Positions 7,156-15,834 of a stretch of DNA of 51,318 nucleotides are shown here, piece by piece (within the stretch, counting starts at the first letter, position 1; each line of letters opens with the position of its first letter). The notes under the pieces were generated by a model, which saw nothing but the letters and a program-made list of their open reading frames with translations, was not told where the DNA came from and made no database searches. The stretch comes from CAG-390 sp045633005. Lineage in GTDB: Bacteria > Bacillota > Clostridia > Oscillospirales > CAG-272. The stretch is taken from positions 1 through 51,318 of the forward strand of contig JAZQXT010000062.1 of the NCBI GenBank assembly GCA_045633005.1, in the 5' to 3' direction. The position numbers and the translations under genes were made by a program.

Positions 7156-7965
7156 ATGAAGGTTAGCTATTTTCCCGGCTGTACCTTAAAAACGACGGCA
7201 AAGGAGCTTGACGCTTATACTCGCGCTTCGGCAGAGGCGCTTGGCGTCACCCTTGAGGAAATAGAAAATTGGCAGTGCTGCGGCGGCGTGTTCACGACGG
7301 CAAGCGACGAGATAGCAACGAAGCTTTCTTCGATACGCGCGCTCGTTGAGGCAAATGCAAAGGAGCAACCGCTCGTCAGCGTTTGCTCGGCGTGTCACAA
7401 CGTTATAAAGCAGACCAACCACGCTATGCAGACCAATGCGGATTTCGCCTTCCGCGTAAACAATTATATGAAAGTGCAGAGCGACGATTATACCGAATAT
7501 CACGGTGAGGCGCGCGTTATGCATTTTCTTGAGCTTCTTCGCGACGAGGTCGGCTTTGACAAGGTCGCGGCGGCTGTTAAAAATCCGCTCAAGGGCAAGA
7601 AGATCGCCGCATATTACGGCTGTCTCCTGCTTCGCCCCGGCAAGACTATGCAAATGGATGACGTGGAAAATCCTCGTATCATCGAGGACCTTATAAGAGC
7701 GCTCGGCGCAGAGCCCGTTATTTACGCAAGCAGAAACGAGTGCTGTGGCGGCTACGTTGCCATTGATTCCCCCGACTCTGCCGCAAAGCAGAGCAAAAAG
7801 GTTCTTGACGGCGCAACGGCGGCGGGAGCGGACATCATCGTTACCGCTTGTCCGCTTTGCAGATATAATCTTGTAAAGAACGGCAAGAGCGATATTCCCG
7901 TGGTTTATTTTACCGAGCTTCTCGCAGAGGCGCTCGGAGTTAAGGAGACGGAAGATGCACAATAA
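7156..7965 (+). CDS. hdrB: Heterodisulfide reductase subunit B (two CCG domains)
   Basis: This 269-residue protein contains two complete CCG cysteine sets: C9, C41-C42, C77, C80 and C156, C196-C197, C232, C235. In methanogen HdrB these ligate two non-cubane [4Fe-4S] clusters that cleave the CoM-S-S-CoB disulfide. Full retention implies a catalytically competent thiol/disulfide or electron-transfer subunit. A clostridium is not expected to have CoM/CoB, so the substrate is unknown: a small protein disulfide, another thiol, or direct transfer to the fumarate reductase are options. AAGGAGGAAT precedes the ATG. The end overlaps hdrC by 11 bases. Confidence 0.93.
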   Translation: MKVSYFPGCTLKTTAKELDAYTRASAEALGVTLEEIENWQCCGGVFTTASDEIATKLSSIRALVEANAKEQPLVSVCSACHNVIKQTNHAMQTNADFAFRVNNYMKVQSDDYTEYHGEARVMHFLELLRDEVGFDKVAAAVKNPLKGKKIAAYYGCLLLRPGKTMQMDDVENPRIIEDLIRALGAEPVIYASRNECCGGYVAIDSPDSAAKQSKKVLDGATAAGADIIVTACPLCRYNLVKNGKSDIPVVYFTELLAEALGVKETEDAQ

Positions 7966-8344
7966 AGACAACGTTACAGAGCGCGTGCTTCGCATAAGCG
8001 GAGTCAATGCACGCCGCTGTATGAAATGCGGAAAATGCAGTGCAAGCTGTCCTTCCTACGATGAGATGGAATATCATCCCCATCAATTCGTTTATATGGT
8101 AGAAAGCGGCGACGTTGAGCCTTTGCTGAACTCACCGTCCATCTTCAAATGCCTTACCTGCTTTGCTTGCGTTGACAGATGCCCTCGCGGCGTTGAGCCC
8201 GCAAAGCTCGTCGAGGCAATAAGGCTTGAGGTCATAAGAGAGCAGGGAGCAAATCACTTGAGAGCTGACGACGTTCCCGCCAAAATTGACGAGGATATTC
8301 CTCAGCAGCTGCTTGTCAGCGCATTCCGTAAATACGCAAAATAA
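7955..8344 (+). CDS. hdrC: Heterodisulfide reductase subunit C (2x[4Fe-4S])
   Basis: This 129-residue iron-sulfur protein has two CxxCxxCxxxCP motifs, at C22-C25-C28-C32 and C66-C69-C72-C76, the normal HdrC arrangement. It wires HdrA to HdrB, passing electrons through two [4Fe-4S] clusters. Helical segments follow the second motif. The ATG lies within the end of hdrB, indicating coupled translation and equal subunit amounts. hdrA starts 16 bases later with GAAAGGAGAG upstream. Confidence 0.94.
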   Translation: MHNKDNVTERVLRISGVNARRCMKCGKCSASCPSYDEMEYHPHQFVYMVESGDVEPLLNSPSIFKCLTCFACVDRCPRGVEPAKLVEAIRLEVIREQGANHLRADDVPAKIDEDIPQQLLVSAFRKYAK

Positions 8345-8360
8345 GAAAGGAGAGAGCTAA

Positions 8361-10352
8361 ATGCCAAGAATTGGAGTATTTGTGTGCTGGTGCGGTAGTA
8401 ATATCGCGGGCACGGTTGACGTCAGCACGGTTTCCGAGGCTGTAAAAAACGAGCAGGGCGTGGTTTTCTCCACCAACTACCAATATATGTGCTCCCAATC
8501 GGGTCAGGACATAATCAAAAACGCTATCAGAAAGTATAACCTTACGGGCATCGTGGTCTGCTCCTGCTCACCCCGTATGCACGAGGCTACCTTCCGTAAG
8601 ACCGCGGCGGCGGCAGGACTTAACCCCTATATGGTAGAGATAGCCAATATCCGTGAGCAATGCTCTTGGGTACATAAGGATATGCTTACGGGAACGCAAA
8701 AGGCTATAATTCTTACCAAAGCGGCGATAGCAAAGGTCAATCTTAACTCGCCCCTTACCCCTGGCGAGAGCCCCGTTACCAAGCGCGCGCTCGTTATCGG
8801 CGGCGGTATTGCGGGAATTCAGACAGCACTTGATATTGCTGACGCAGGCTTCCCCGTAGATATAGTTGAGGCAAAGCCCACCATCGGCGGAAAGATGGCA
8901 CAGCTTGACAAGACCTTCCCCACGCTCGACTGCGCCGCTTGTATCCTCACGCCCAAAATGGTCGATGCCGCGCAGAACGATAAGATAAGGATATATTCCT
9001 ACAGCGAGGTCGAGGACGTTAAGGGATTTGTCGGAAATTTCGACGTTAAGATAAGAAGAAAAGCAAGATATGTAAAAGAGGAGCTTTGTACGGGATGCGG
9101 TCTTTGCACCGAAAAATGTCCGCAGAAGAAAGTTCCCAACGAGTTTAATATGGGTATGGATAACCGCCGTGCTATCTATATTCCGTTTGCTCAGGCAGTG
9201 CCGAAGGTGGCTACAATCGACGCGGATTACTGCACTATGCTGAAAACGGGCAAGTGCGGAGTCTGCTCCAAGGTCTGCACCGCGGGCGCTATCGACTACA
9301 AGCAGAAGGATGAGATAATCTCGGAGCGTTACGGCGCAATTGTTGCCGCTACGGGCTTCAATCCCATCAGTATGGATAAGTTCGACGAGTACGCCTACAG
9401 CCAGTCGAAGGACGTTATCACCTCTCTTGAGTTTGAGCGTCTGACCAACGCCGCAGGTCCTACCGCCGGAAAGCTTCTGCGCCCCTCGGACGGCAAGCAT
9501 CCCCACACCGTCGTTTTCGTGCAGTGTGTTGGCTCTCGTTGTGCCGCGGCAGAAAAGGGCAAGGAATACTGCTCCAAGATATGCTGTATGTATACCGCAA
9601 AGCACGCAATGCTCATCCGCGATAAATATCCCGACGTTGAGGTCTACGTATTCTATATCGACGTTCGTACACCTGGTAAGAATTTTGACGAGTTCTACCG
9701 CCGCGCCGTCGAGGAATACGGTGTACATTATATTAAAGGAATGGTTGGTAAGGTCTCGCCCGAGGGCGACGTGCTTAAGGTTCAGGCATCCGACCTTATC
9801 GCAAACAAGCAGCTTCACATAGACGCCGACCTCGTCGTTCTTGCCGCCGCTATCGAGCCCGACAAGTCCGCACGAAGCCTTGCGACGATGCTTACGGCTT
9901 CTATGGATACGAATGATTTCTTTACCGAGGCTCACCCGAAGCTCCGTCCCGTTGAAAGCCCCACCGCAGGCGTGTTCCTGTCGGGCGCGTGCCAAGGACC
10001 GAAGGATATTCCCGAAACCGTCTCTCAGGCGGGTGCTGCCGCGTCGAAGGTAATAGGACTTCTCGCCAAGGATAAGCTTATCGGTAACCCCTGCATCGCT
10101 CATTCGGATGAGATGATGTGTAACGGATGCTCCTCTTGTGAGAGAGTGTGTCCCTACGGTGCTATTACTTACGTTAACAAGGAATTCAGAATGCCCGACA
10201 GAACGACGCTCGTTCGCCGCGTTGCGTCGGTCAACGAGGCAGTATGTCAGGGCTGTGGCGCTTGTACCGTGGCTTGTCCCTCGGGCGCTATGGACCTTCG
10301 CGGATTTACCGCACAGCAGATTATGTCGGAGGTGGATGCAATATGCAAGTAA
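8361..10352 (+). CDS. hdrA: Heterodisulfide reductase subunit A (FAD, multiple Fe-S)
   Basis: This 663-residue flavoprotein has an N-terminal Cys-containing domain (FVCWCGSNIAG at 8-18), the FAD-binding VIGGGIAGIQTALDIA near 143, an inserted ferredoxin pair (CTGCGLCTEKCP near 243 and CGVCSKVCTAG near 298), the rest of the thioredoxin-reductase-like fold, and two C-terminal ferredoxin motifs (CNGCSSCERVCP near 588, CQGCGACTVACP near 632). Domain order and length match methanogen HdrA, the site of flavin-based electron bifurcation between disulfide and ferredoxin. The C-terminal ferredoxins are the expected exit to free ferredoxin. It overlaps flxD by 10 bases. Confidence 0.95.
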   Translation: MPRIGVFVCWCGSNIAGTVDVSTVSEAVKNEQGVVFSTNYQYMCSQSGQDIIKNAIRKYNLTGIVVCSCSPRMHEATFRKTAAAAGLNPYMVEIANIREQCSWVHKDMLTGTQKAIILTKAAIAKVNLNSPLTPGESPVTKRALVIGGGIAGIQTALDIADAGFPVDIVEAKPTIGGKMAQLDKTFPTLDCAACILTPKMVDAAQNDKIRIYSYSEVEDVKGFVGNFDVKIRRKARYVKEELCTGCGLCTEKCPQKKVPNEFNMGMDNRRAIYIPFAQAVPKVATIDADYCTMLKTGKCGVCSKVCTAGAIDYKQKDEIISERYGAIVAATGFNPISMDKFDEYAYSQSKDVITSLEFERLTNAAGPTAGKLLRPSDGKHPHTVVFVQCVGSRCAAAEKGKEYCSKICCMYTAKHAMLIRDKYPDVEVYVFYIDVRTPGKNFDEFYRRAVEEYGVHYIKGMVGKVSPEGDVLKVQASDLIANKQLHIDADLVVLAAAIEPDKSARSLATMLTASMDTNDFFTEAHPKLRPVESPTAGVFLSGACQGPKDIPETVSQAGAAASKVIGLLAKDKLIGNPCIAHSDEMMCNGCSSCERVCPYGAITYVNKEFRMPDRTTLVRRVASVNEAVCQGCGACTVACPSGAMDLRGFTAQQIMSEVDAICK

Positions 10353-10777
10353 GTGAATATAAGCCTCTTATCGTGGCTTTTTGCTGTAACTGGTGCTCAT
10401 ACGCGGGCGCAGACCTTGCGGGCAACAACCGCCTTAATTATCCCGCTGAGGTAAAGATAATTCGCGTGCCCTGCTCGTGCAGAGTTAACCCGTCCTTCGT
10501 GCTTCGCGCGTTCCAGCGCGGCGCTGACGGCGTTATCATCTGCGGCTGTCACCCAGGTGACTGCCACTATACGTCGGGCAACTACTACACACGTCGCCGA
10601 ATGGCAATGCTTTTCTCGATGCTTGAGTATCTCGGCATCGAGAAGGAGCGCACTCGCTTGGAGTGGGTATCCGCCGCAGAGGGCGCAAAATTTGCCGCTA
10701 CTATGAACGATTTCGTTGAGACCGTGGCGGCGCTCGGAGAAAACAAGAGATTGGAGGACCTCAGATGCAAGCGATAA
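10343..10777 (+). CDS. flxD: MvhD/FlxD-type [2Fe-2S] adaptor subunit
   Basis: This 144-residue MvhD-family protein has CCNWCSYAGAD (C14, C15, C18), then PCSCRV and CGCHPGDCHY, the cysteine set that binds a [2Fe-2S] cluster and docks an electron-input module onto HdrA. In methanogens MvhD links a hydrogenase; in FlxABCD systems the homologue links an NADH-oxidising flavoprotein, which is what the next three genes encode. ATG 10343 is chosen because it overlaps the hdrA stop and gives the family length; an in-frame upstream start would lie inside hdrA. It overlaps the next gene by 13 bases. Confidence 0.93.
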   Translation: MQVSEYKPLIVAFCCNWCSYAGADLAGNNRLNYPAEVKIIRVPCSCRVNPSFVLRAFQRGADGVIICGCHPGDCHYTSGNYYTRRRMAMLFSMLEYLGIEKERTRLEWVSAAEGAKFAATMNDFVETVAALGENKRLEDLRCKR

Positions 10778-11670
10778 GCAGTAAAACCCTCATGGACATA
10801 GCCGCGAAAAAGCTTGCGGACGGCGAGGTATCTGCCGTCCTCGGCTGGAAAAAGGGTCTTTTTAATTACGACGTAACCCCCGCCGTATTCACGGACGAGA
10901 AGGATCTTGCCGAGAACTTCGTTTATACCGATTTTTGCGCGGCAAATCTTTCTAAATATCTTATAAATGAAACCAAAAAGCCCGAATATCGCGCGGACGA
11001 CAGAAAAATACTCGTTTTCCTTAAACCCTGCGACACCTACAGCTTCAACCAGCTCCTTACCGAGCATCGCGTTCACCGCAACCGCGTTTACGTGGTTGCC
11101 GTACCCTGCAACGGTATGATAGACCTCACGGGTGCGCCATACGAAAAATGCGTCAACTGCAAGAGCAAAAAGGCAGTTGTCTACGACGAGCTTGTGGGCG
11201 AAAACGGAGAGGTCATCGACTCGAACCGCTTTGACGAGGTCGAGCGCATCGAGGCTATGAGCGCAGAGGAAAGGTTTGCATTCTGGCAAAACGAGCTTTC
11301 CCGTTGCATCAGATGCAACGCCTGCCGCAACGTATGCCCTGCGTGTACCTGCGAAAAATGTGTTTTCGACAACCCCGCGTCGGGACTTGAAAACAAGGCG
11401 ATATCCGATAGCTTTGAGGAAAAAATGTTCCATATCATCCGCGCGTTTCACGTTGCGGGCAGATGCACCGACTGCGGCGAGTGCTCAAGGGTATGCCCCC
11501 AGCACATTCCGCTCCATCTGCTTAACAGAAAGCTTATAAAGGATATGAACGAGGCTTACGGCGAATATCAGGCGGGTGCCGTTGAGGGTAGCCGTGCGCC
11601 GCTCGTAAATTATTCCGAAAACGACATAGAGCCCGCAGAGGCTGTCGGAAAGGGAGGCAATAATGCGTAA
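10765..11670 (+). CDS. flxC: FlxC-like iron-sulfur subunit
   Basis: This 301-residue protein has an N-terminal domain related to hydrogenase/sulfite-reductase beta subunits (FLKPCDTYSFNQLL near 89-102; CVNCKSK near 130) and two C-terminal [4Fe-4S] motifs, CIRCNACRNVCP near 178 with extra cysteines in ACTCEKC, and CTDCGECSRVCPQ near 234. It is probably an electron conduit between FlxA and FlxD. It resembles the following gene in layout, so the pair look like diverged paralogues. Assignment as C versus B rests on gene order and is less certain than membership of the Flx/Asr-type complex. It overlaps flxB by 8 bases. Confidence 0.8.
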   Translation: MQAISSKTLMDIAAKKLADGEVSAVLGWKKGLFNYDVTPAVFTDEKDLAENFVYTDFCAANLSKYLINETKKPEYRADDRKILVFLKPCDTYSFNQLLTEHRVHRNRVYVVAVPCNGMIDLTGAPYEKCVNCKSKKAVVYDELVGENGEVIDSNRFDEVERIEAMSAEERFAFWQNELSRCIRCNACRNVCPACTCEKCVFDNPASGLENKAISDSFEEKMFHIIRAFHVAGRCTDCGECSRVCPQHIPLHLLNRKLIKDMNEAYGEYQAGAVEGSRAPLVNYSENDIEPAEAVGKGGNNA

Positions 11671-12688
11671 GTGTAATATAAATAATATTGAAGAATTATT
11701 TGCCGCCATCTCCGAAAAAGCATCTCTCTACGTTCCCGTAGATACTGCTAAAACGGGCGCGAAATTTCAGAAGTGGGAAAGAGGCACGGAGCTTTCAAAG
11801 GCTCTTAACACCTCAAGTAGCGCCAAGGATTTCTTCTTCCCGCAGAGCGAGAGCCTTGTGGATTTCAAGATGGAAGGAAAAAATATTGAGATAATCGACG
11901 TTCGCAAGGAGAGTGAGGATTTCGTTCTTTTCGGAGTCCGCGCGTGCGACGTCAAGAGTCTTGATATCCTTGACCGCGTTTTCCTTGCCGATACTCCCGA
12001 CAGCTATTATGCAAGCCGCCGCGAGCATTGCACCGTAATTTCACTCGCTTGCACAAATCCGGGCTATACCTGCTTTTGCTCCACATTTGGCATAGACGCC
12101 GCAGAGCCTGGGGCGGATATTTCCGCTTGGATGGGCGTTGACGCTCTGTATTTGCAAGCAAACACAGAAAAGGGAAGTGCGCTTCTCGCTCGCCTTGAGA
12201 GCGTTACCGAGGCGGCAGATGCTGCCTCTGCTGAAGGTATGAAGGCAGTTATCAGAGATAAGGTATCAAAGCTTCCGCTTTACGACCTTAAGGCTGATGC
12301 GTTCGGCGCGGATAAGACCAAAAAATTCTTTGACGCTCCCGAATGGAAATCCCTTGCCGAGTCCTGCCTCGGATGCGGCACGTGTACCTTCGTTTGCCCC
12401 ACCTGTCAGTGCTACGATATCAAGGATTTCGATACGGGACACGGCATCAAGCGCTTCCGTTGCTGGGATTCTTGCATGTATTCCGATTTCACTAAAATGG
12501 CGCACGGCAACCCCAGACTTACGCAGGTCGAGCGCTTCCGTCAGCGCTTTATGCATAAGCTCGTGTATTTCCCGAGCAACCACGACGGAATGTTCAGCTG
12601 CGTAGGATGCGGCAGATGTATATCAAGCTGCCCCGTGTCGATGAACATCGTAAAGGTAATGAAAGAACTTGGAGGTAAGGAAGAATGA
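11663..12688 (+). CDS. flxB: FlxB-like 4Fe-4S dicluster subunit (AsrA/HydB family)
   Basis: This 341-residue protein has the AsrA/hydrogenase-beta signature FGVRACDVKSLDILDRVF near residue 91, a CFCSTFG motif near 134, and C-terminal ferredoxin motifs CLGCGTCTFVCP near 236 and CVGCGRCISSCP near 314. This family carries electrons between an FAD/NAD(P) subunit and the rest of the complex in anaerobic sulfite reductase, sulfhydrogenase and FlxABCD. No sulfite reductase or hydrogenase catalytic gene is adjacent, which favours the Flx assignment. It overlaps the neighbouring genes at both ends (8 and 4 bases), so translation is coupled. Confidence 0.88.
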   Translation: MRKCNINNIEELFAAISEKASLYVPVDTAKTGAKFQKWERGTELSKALNTSSSAKDFFFPQSESLVDFKMEGKNIEIIDVRKESEDFVLFGVRACDVKSLDILDRVFLADTPDSYYASRREHCTVISLACTNPGYTCFCSTFGIDAAEPGADISAWMGVDALYLQANTEKGSALLARLESVTEAADAASAEGMKAVIRDKVSKLPLYDLKADAFGADKTKKFFDAPEWKSLAESCLGCGTCTFVCPTCQCYDIKDFDTGHGIKRFRCWDSCMYSDFTKMAHGNPRLTQVERFRQRFMHKLVYFPSNHDGMFSCVGCGRCISSCPVSMNIVKVMKELGGKEE

Positions 12689-13518
12689 GCACGAGAGAAG
12701 AACTGCTTATCCCAAGCGTTGGCGTCGTTACTGACATAAGAATAGATACGCCCGACGTAAAGACCTTCCGCGTTGTAAACAAGGACGGCAAAAAGCATTT
12801 TGAGCATAAGCCTGGACAGTGCGCTATGATATCCATACCGGGCGTTGGCGAGGCTATGTTTTCTATCACTTCCTCGCCCACGAATACCGAATTTATGGAG
12901 TTTTCCATTAAAAAATGCGGTTGCCTTACCGATTGGCTTCACAAGATCGACGTCGGTCAGCAGATAACCATTCGCGGACCTTACGGCAACGCCTTTCCCG
13001 TGGACACCGAGTTCGTCGGAAAGGATCTGCTCTTTATCGCGGGCGGTATAGGTCTTGCGCCGTTGCGCTCCGTTATAAACTACACCCGCCACTACCGCGA
13101 CAGATACGGCAAGATAGACATCGTATACGGCGCACGCTCCAAGGAGGATCTCGTTGATTACAAGGAGATCGTCGGCGAGTGGTGCGGCGACAGCGGCATC
13201 AACGTCCACCTTACCATAGACAACCCGCACGATGACTGGGACGGTCACGTCGGCTTCGTTCCCAATTACGTCAAGGAGCTTAATTTCTCCACGGACAAGA
13301 CCGTTATTCTTTGCGGTCCGCCCATTATGATAAAGTTTACGCTTGCGGGGCTTCTTGAACAGGGCTTTGACAAGACCAACGTCTACACTACGCTTGAGCT
13401 TCGCATGAAGTGCGGCATCGGCAAATGCGGCAGATGCAACGTCGGCGCAAAATACGTCTGCAAGGACGGACCCGTTTTCCGCTTTGACCAGATCGACGAG
13501 CTGCCCGACGAGTATTGA
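12685..13518 (+). CDS. flxA: FlxA-like FAD/NAD(P)H-binding oxidoreductase subunit
   Basis: This 277-residue ferredoxin-reductase-type protein (PyrK/AsrB family) has an FAD-binding beta barrel with MFSITSSPT near 57 and TIRGPYGN near 95, nucleotide-binding LFIAGGIGLAPLRS near 114-127, and a C-terminal [2Fe-2S] motif CGIGKCGRCN plus YVCKDGPVF near 237-260. It is the expected NADH oxidation site feeding FlxB/FlxC/FlxD and then HdrA. NADH over NADPH is inferred from the family. The ATG overlaps the flxB stop by 4 bases. The frdB ribosome site follows directly after its stop. Confidence 0.92.
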   Translation: MSTREELLIPSVGVVTDIRIDTPDVKTFRVVNKDGKKHFEHKPGQCAMISIPGVGEAMFSITSSPTNTEFMEFSIKKCGCLTDWLHKIDVGQQITIRGPYGNAFPVDTEFVGKDLLFIAGGIGLAPLRSVINYTRHYRDRYGKIDIVYGARSKEDLVDYKEIVGEWCGDSGINVHLTIDNPHDDWDGHVGFVPNYVKELNFSTDKTVILCGPPIMIKFTLAGLLEQGFDKTNVYTTLELRMKCGIGKCGRCNVGAKYVCKDGPVFRFDQIDELPDEY

Positions 13519-13535
13519 TAAAAGGAGAACTTCTT

Positions 13536-14210
13536 ATGCAAGATACAGTAACAATATATCTATTTGGAAAGAAATATGACGTTCCGTCCGACCTTACCAT
13601 TATGTGCGCTATGGAATACGCGGGCTATCAGCTCGTAAGAGGCTGTGGATGCCGTAACGGCTTCTGCGGCGCTTGCGCTACCATTTATCGTATCAAGGGC
13701 GACCGCGACCTTAAGGTCTGCCTTGCCTGCAAAACTCAGGTAAAGGACGGTATGTATATCGCAACTCTGCCTTTCTTCCCGCTTGTCAAGCAGGTATACG
13801 ATATCGAAAAGGTAAAGCCCACCGAGCAGATAATGATGCAGCTCTACCCCGAAATATACGCCTGCATCGGATGCAACGCCTGCACCAAGTCCTGCGCGCA
13901 GAAGCTTAACGTTATGCAGTACATAGCGTACGCACAGCGCGGCGAGTACGAAAAATGCGCCGAGGAGTCCTTTGACTGCGTAATGTGCGGCATTTGCTCG
14001 TCCCGTTGCCCCGCGGGAATCTCGCATCCGCAGGTCGCTATGCTCGCTCGCAGACTTAACGGAAAGTATCTCGCTCCGAAGTCCGCGCATCTTGAGGATC
14101 GCGTAAGAGAGATAAAGGACGGCACCTTTGAGGAGCTTCTTGAATCTCTTATGCAGAAGCCCATCGACGAGATGAAAGAGCTTTACAATAACCGCGAGAT
14201 AGAAAAGTAA
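13536..14210 (+). CDS. frdB: Fumarate reductase iron-sulfur subunit, no quinone-type [3Fe-4S] signature
   Basis: This 224-residue FrdB/SdhB-type protein has an N-terminal plant-type [2Fe-2S] domain (C37, C39, C44, C47, C62, C65) and a C-terminal domain with C110-C113-C116-C120 and C148-C151-C154-C158. In quinone-linked FrdB the second set lacks the Cys at the C151 position and holds [3Fe-4S] next to quinone; the extra Cys here predicts a second [4Fe-4S], as described for non-classical (type E) enzymes. No anchor subunits follow. ATG 13536 is chosen for the AAAGGAGAA ribosome site; a TTG 21 bases upstream is poor. FrdA follows after 13 bases. Confidence 0.92.
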   Translation: MQDTVTIYLFGKKYDVPSDLTIMCAMEYAGYQLVRGCGCRNGFCGACATIYRIKGDRDLKVCLACKTQVKDGMYIATLPFFPLVKQVYDIEKVKPTEQIMMQLYPEIYACIGCNACTKSCAQKLNVMQYIAYAQRGEYEKCAEESFDCVMCGICSSRCPAGISHPQVAMLARRLNGKYLAPKSAHLEDRVREIKDGTFEELLESLMQKPIDEMKELYNNREIEK

Positions 14211-14223
14211 GGAGGTAGCGACG

Positions 14224-15819
14224 ATGTATTCTGAAAAATTTACCGCATCTATCGCGGCTGTCGAGGCGGCGCGCGAGGCTAATATCGCATACGAGCCTGC
14301 CAGAATGACCGCAAAGGAGAAGGAAGAGCTTCTCGCCGCATACCATCCCGACTATAAAAAGAGCGAGTTCGTTGCGCTCAAGGTTGGCGCAAACAAGGGT
14401 GACGTAGTCCCCCACGAGCTTGCCGAAACGCTTCAGGCAAACAGCCGTATAAAGGCTGGCGACGTAGACCTCGACTCCCCCGCGTACGACGTTGACGTTC
14501 TCGTCATCGGCGGCGGCGGAGCAGGAACTTCTGCCGCTATCGAGGCACACAGAGCGGGCGCTAACACTATGATAGTTACCAAGCTCCGTATGGGCGACGC
14601 TAACACGATGATGGCGGAGGGCGGTATTCAGGCGGCTGATAAGCCCAACGATTCCCCCGCGGTTCATTACCTCGATGCGTTTGGCGGCGGACATTTTGCC
14701 GCAAAGCCCTCGCTCCTTTATAAGCTTGTAAACGACGCTCCCGACGCCATCCTTTGGCTTAACGAGCTCGGTGTTGAGTTCGATAAGGCAGAGGACGGTA
14801 CTATGATAACCACCCACGGCGGCGGAACGTCAAGAAAGCGTATGCACGCCGCAAAGGACTACACGGGTGCGGAGATAATGCGCACTCTGCGCGACGAGGT
14901 GCTTAACAGCGGTATCACCGTCGTTGACTTCACCTCTGCCGTCGAGCTTATTCTTGACGATGCGGGCAACGCCGCAGGTGCAGTTCTTATGAATATGGAA
15001 ACGGGTGAGCTTATGGTAGCTCGCGCAAAGACCGTTATTATCGCAACGGGCGGCGCGGGCAGAATGCACTATCAGGGCTTCCCGACCTCCAACCACTACG
15101 GCGCGACCGCAGACGGTCTTGTGCTCGGATATCGCGTAGGCGCAAAGCTCCTTTACGCCGATACCTTGCAGTATCACCCCACGGGCGCGGCGTACCCCTC
15201 GCAGATATTCGGCGCGCTCGTTACCGAAAAGGTGCGCTCCCTCGGTGCAAAGCTCGTCAATGCTGACGGTAAGGTGTTTATGCACCCGCTCGAGACGCGC
15301 GACGTTGCCGCCGCATCCATAATCCGTGAATGCTCCGACAGAAATAACGGCGTAGATACGGGTAGCGGCACTGCCGTATGGCTTGACACGCCTATGATAG
15401 AAAAGATAGGCGGAGAGGGAACTATCGAAAAGAGAATTCCCGCTATGATGCGTATGTTTGCCGAGTACGGCATCGACATTCGCAAGGAGCCCATCCTCGT
15501 TTACCCCACGCTTCACTATCAGAACGGCGGACTTGATATCAATGCCGACGGAATGACCACCGCGGTAAATAACCTCTACGTTGCAGGTGAGGCTGTCGGC
15601 GGTATCCACGGCAGAAACAGACTTATGGGCAACTCGCTTCTCGACATCATCGTTTTCGGCAGAAGCGCAGGTAAGAACGCGGCGGCAAAGAGCCGCGAGG
15701 TAAGCGTTGGCAAGCTCACGCTTGACCACATCGCCGCTTTTGCCAAGGAGTGCAAGGATGCGGGCATCGTTACCGATGCTGTCTCTCCCAAGCTCCTGCC
15801 CGATTACAGACGCAAATAA
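14224..15819 (+). CDS. frdA: Fumarate reductase flavoprotein subunit (soluble type)
   Basis: This 531-residue FAD enzyme has VLVIGGGGAGTSAAIEA at 92-108, AEGGIQAAD near 131, HPTG (H318), TEKVR (E335, R338), HYQNGG (H431) and GRNRLMGNSLL (R466), i.e. the His/Arg set that binds and reduces fumarate. Two oddities appear. There is an N-terminal extension of about 88 residues before the FAD motif, and only about 65 residues follow R466, so most of the C-terminal helical domain of membrane-bound FrdA is absent. The architecture is nearer to soluble thiol:fumarate-reductase or aspartate-oxidase-like proteins. Linked to frdB; the transporter gene follows after 15 bases. Confidence 0.9.
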   Translation: MYSEKFTASIAAVEAAREANIAYEPARMTAKEKEELLAAYHPDYKKSEFVALKVGANKGDVVPHELAETLQANSRIKAGDVDLDSPAYDVDVLVIGGGGAGTSAAIEAHRAGANTMIVTKLRMGDANTMMAEGGIQAADKPNDSPAVHYLDAFGGGHFAAKPSLLYKLVNDAPDAILWLNELGVEFDKAEDGTMITTHGGGTSRKRMHAAKDYTGAEIMRTLRDEVLNSGITVVDFTSAVELILDDAGNAAGAVLMNMETGELMVARAKTVIIATGGAGRMHYQGFPTSNHYGATADGLVLGYRVGAKLLYADTLQYHPTGAAYPSQIFGALVTEKVRSLGAKLVNADGKVFMHPLETRDVAAASIIRECSDRNNGVDTGSGTAVWLDTPMIEKIGGEGTIEKRIPAMMRMFAEYGIDIRKEPILVYPTLHYQNGGLDINADGMTTAVNNLYVAGEAVGGIHGRNRLMGNSLLDIIVFGRSAGKNAAAKSREVSVGKLTLDHIAAFAKECKDAGIVTDAVSPKLLPDYRRK

Positions 15820-15834
15820 GGAGACTTTTAGACG

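Noticed and set aside
10765..13518. Anaerobic sulfite reductase (asrABC) or sulfhydrogenase operon.
   Set aside because: FlxA/FlxB resemble AsrB/AsrA, but there is no siroheme subunit AsrC and no NiFe hydrogenase subunit; instead hdrBCA and an MvhD-type gene are adjacent, as in Flx systems.
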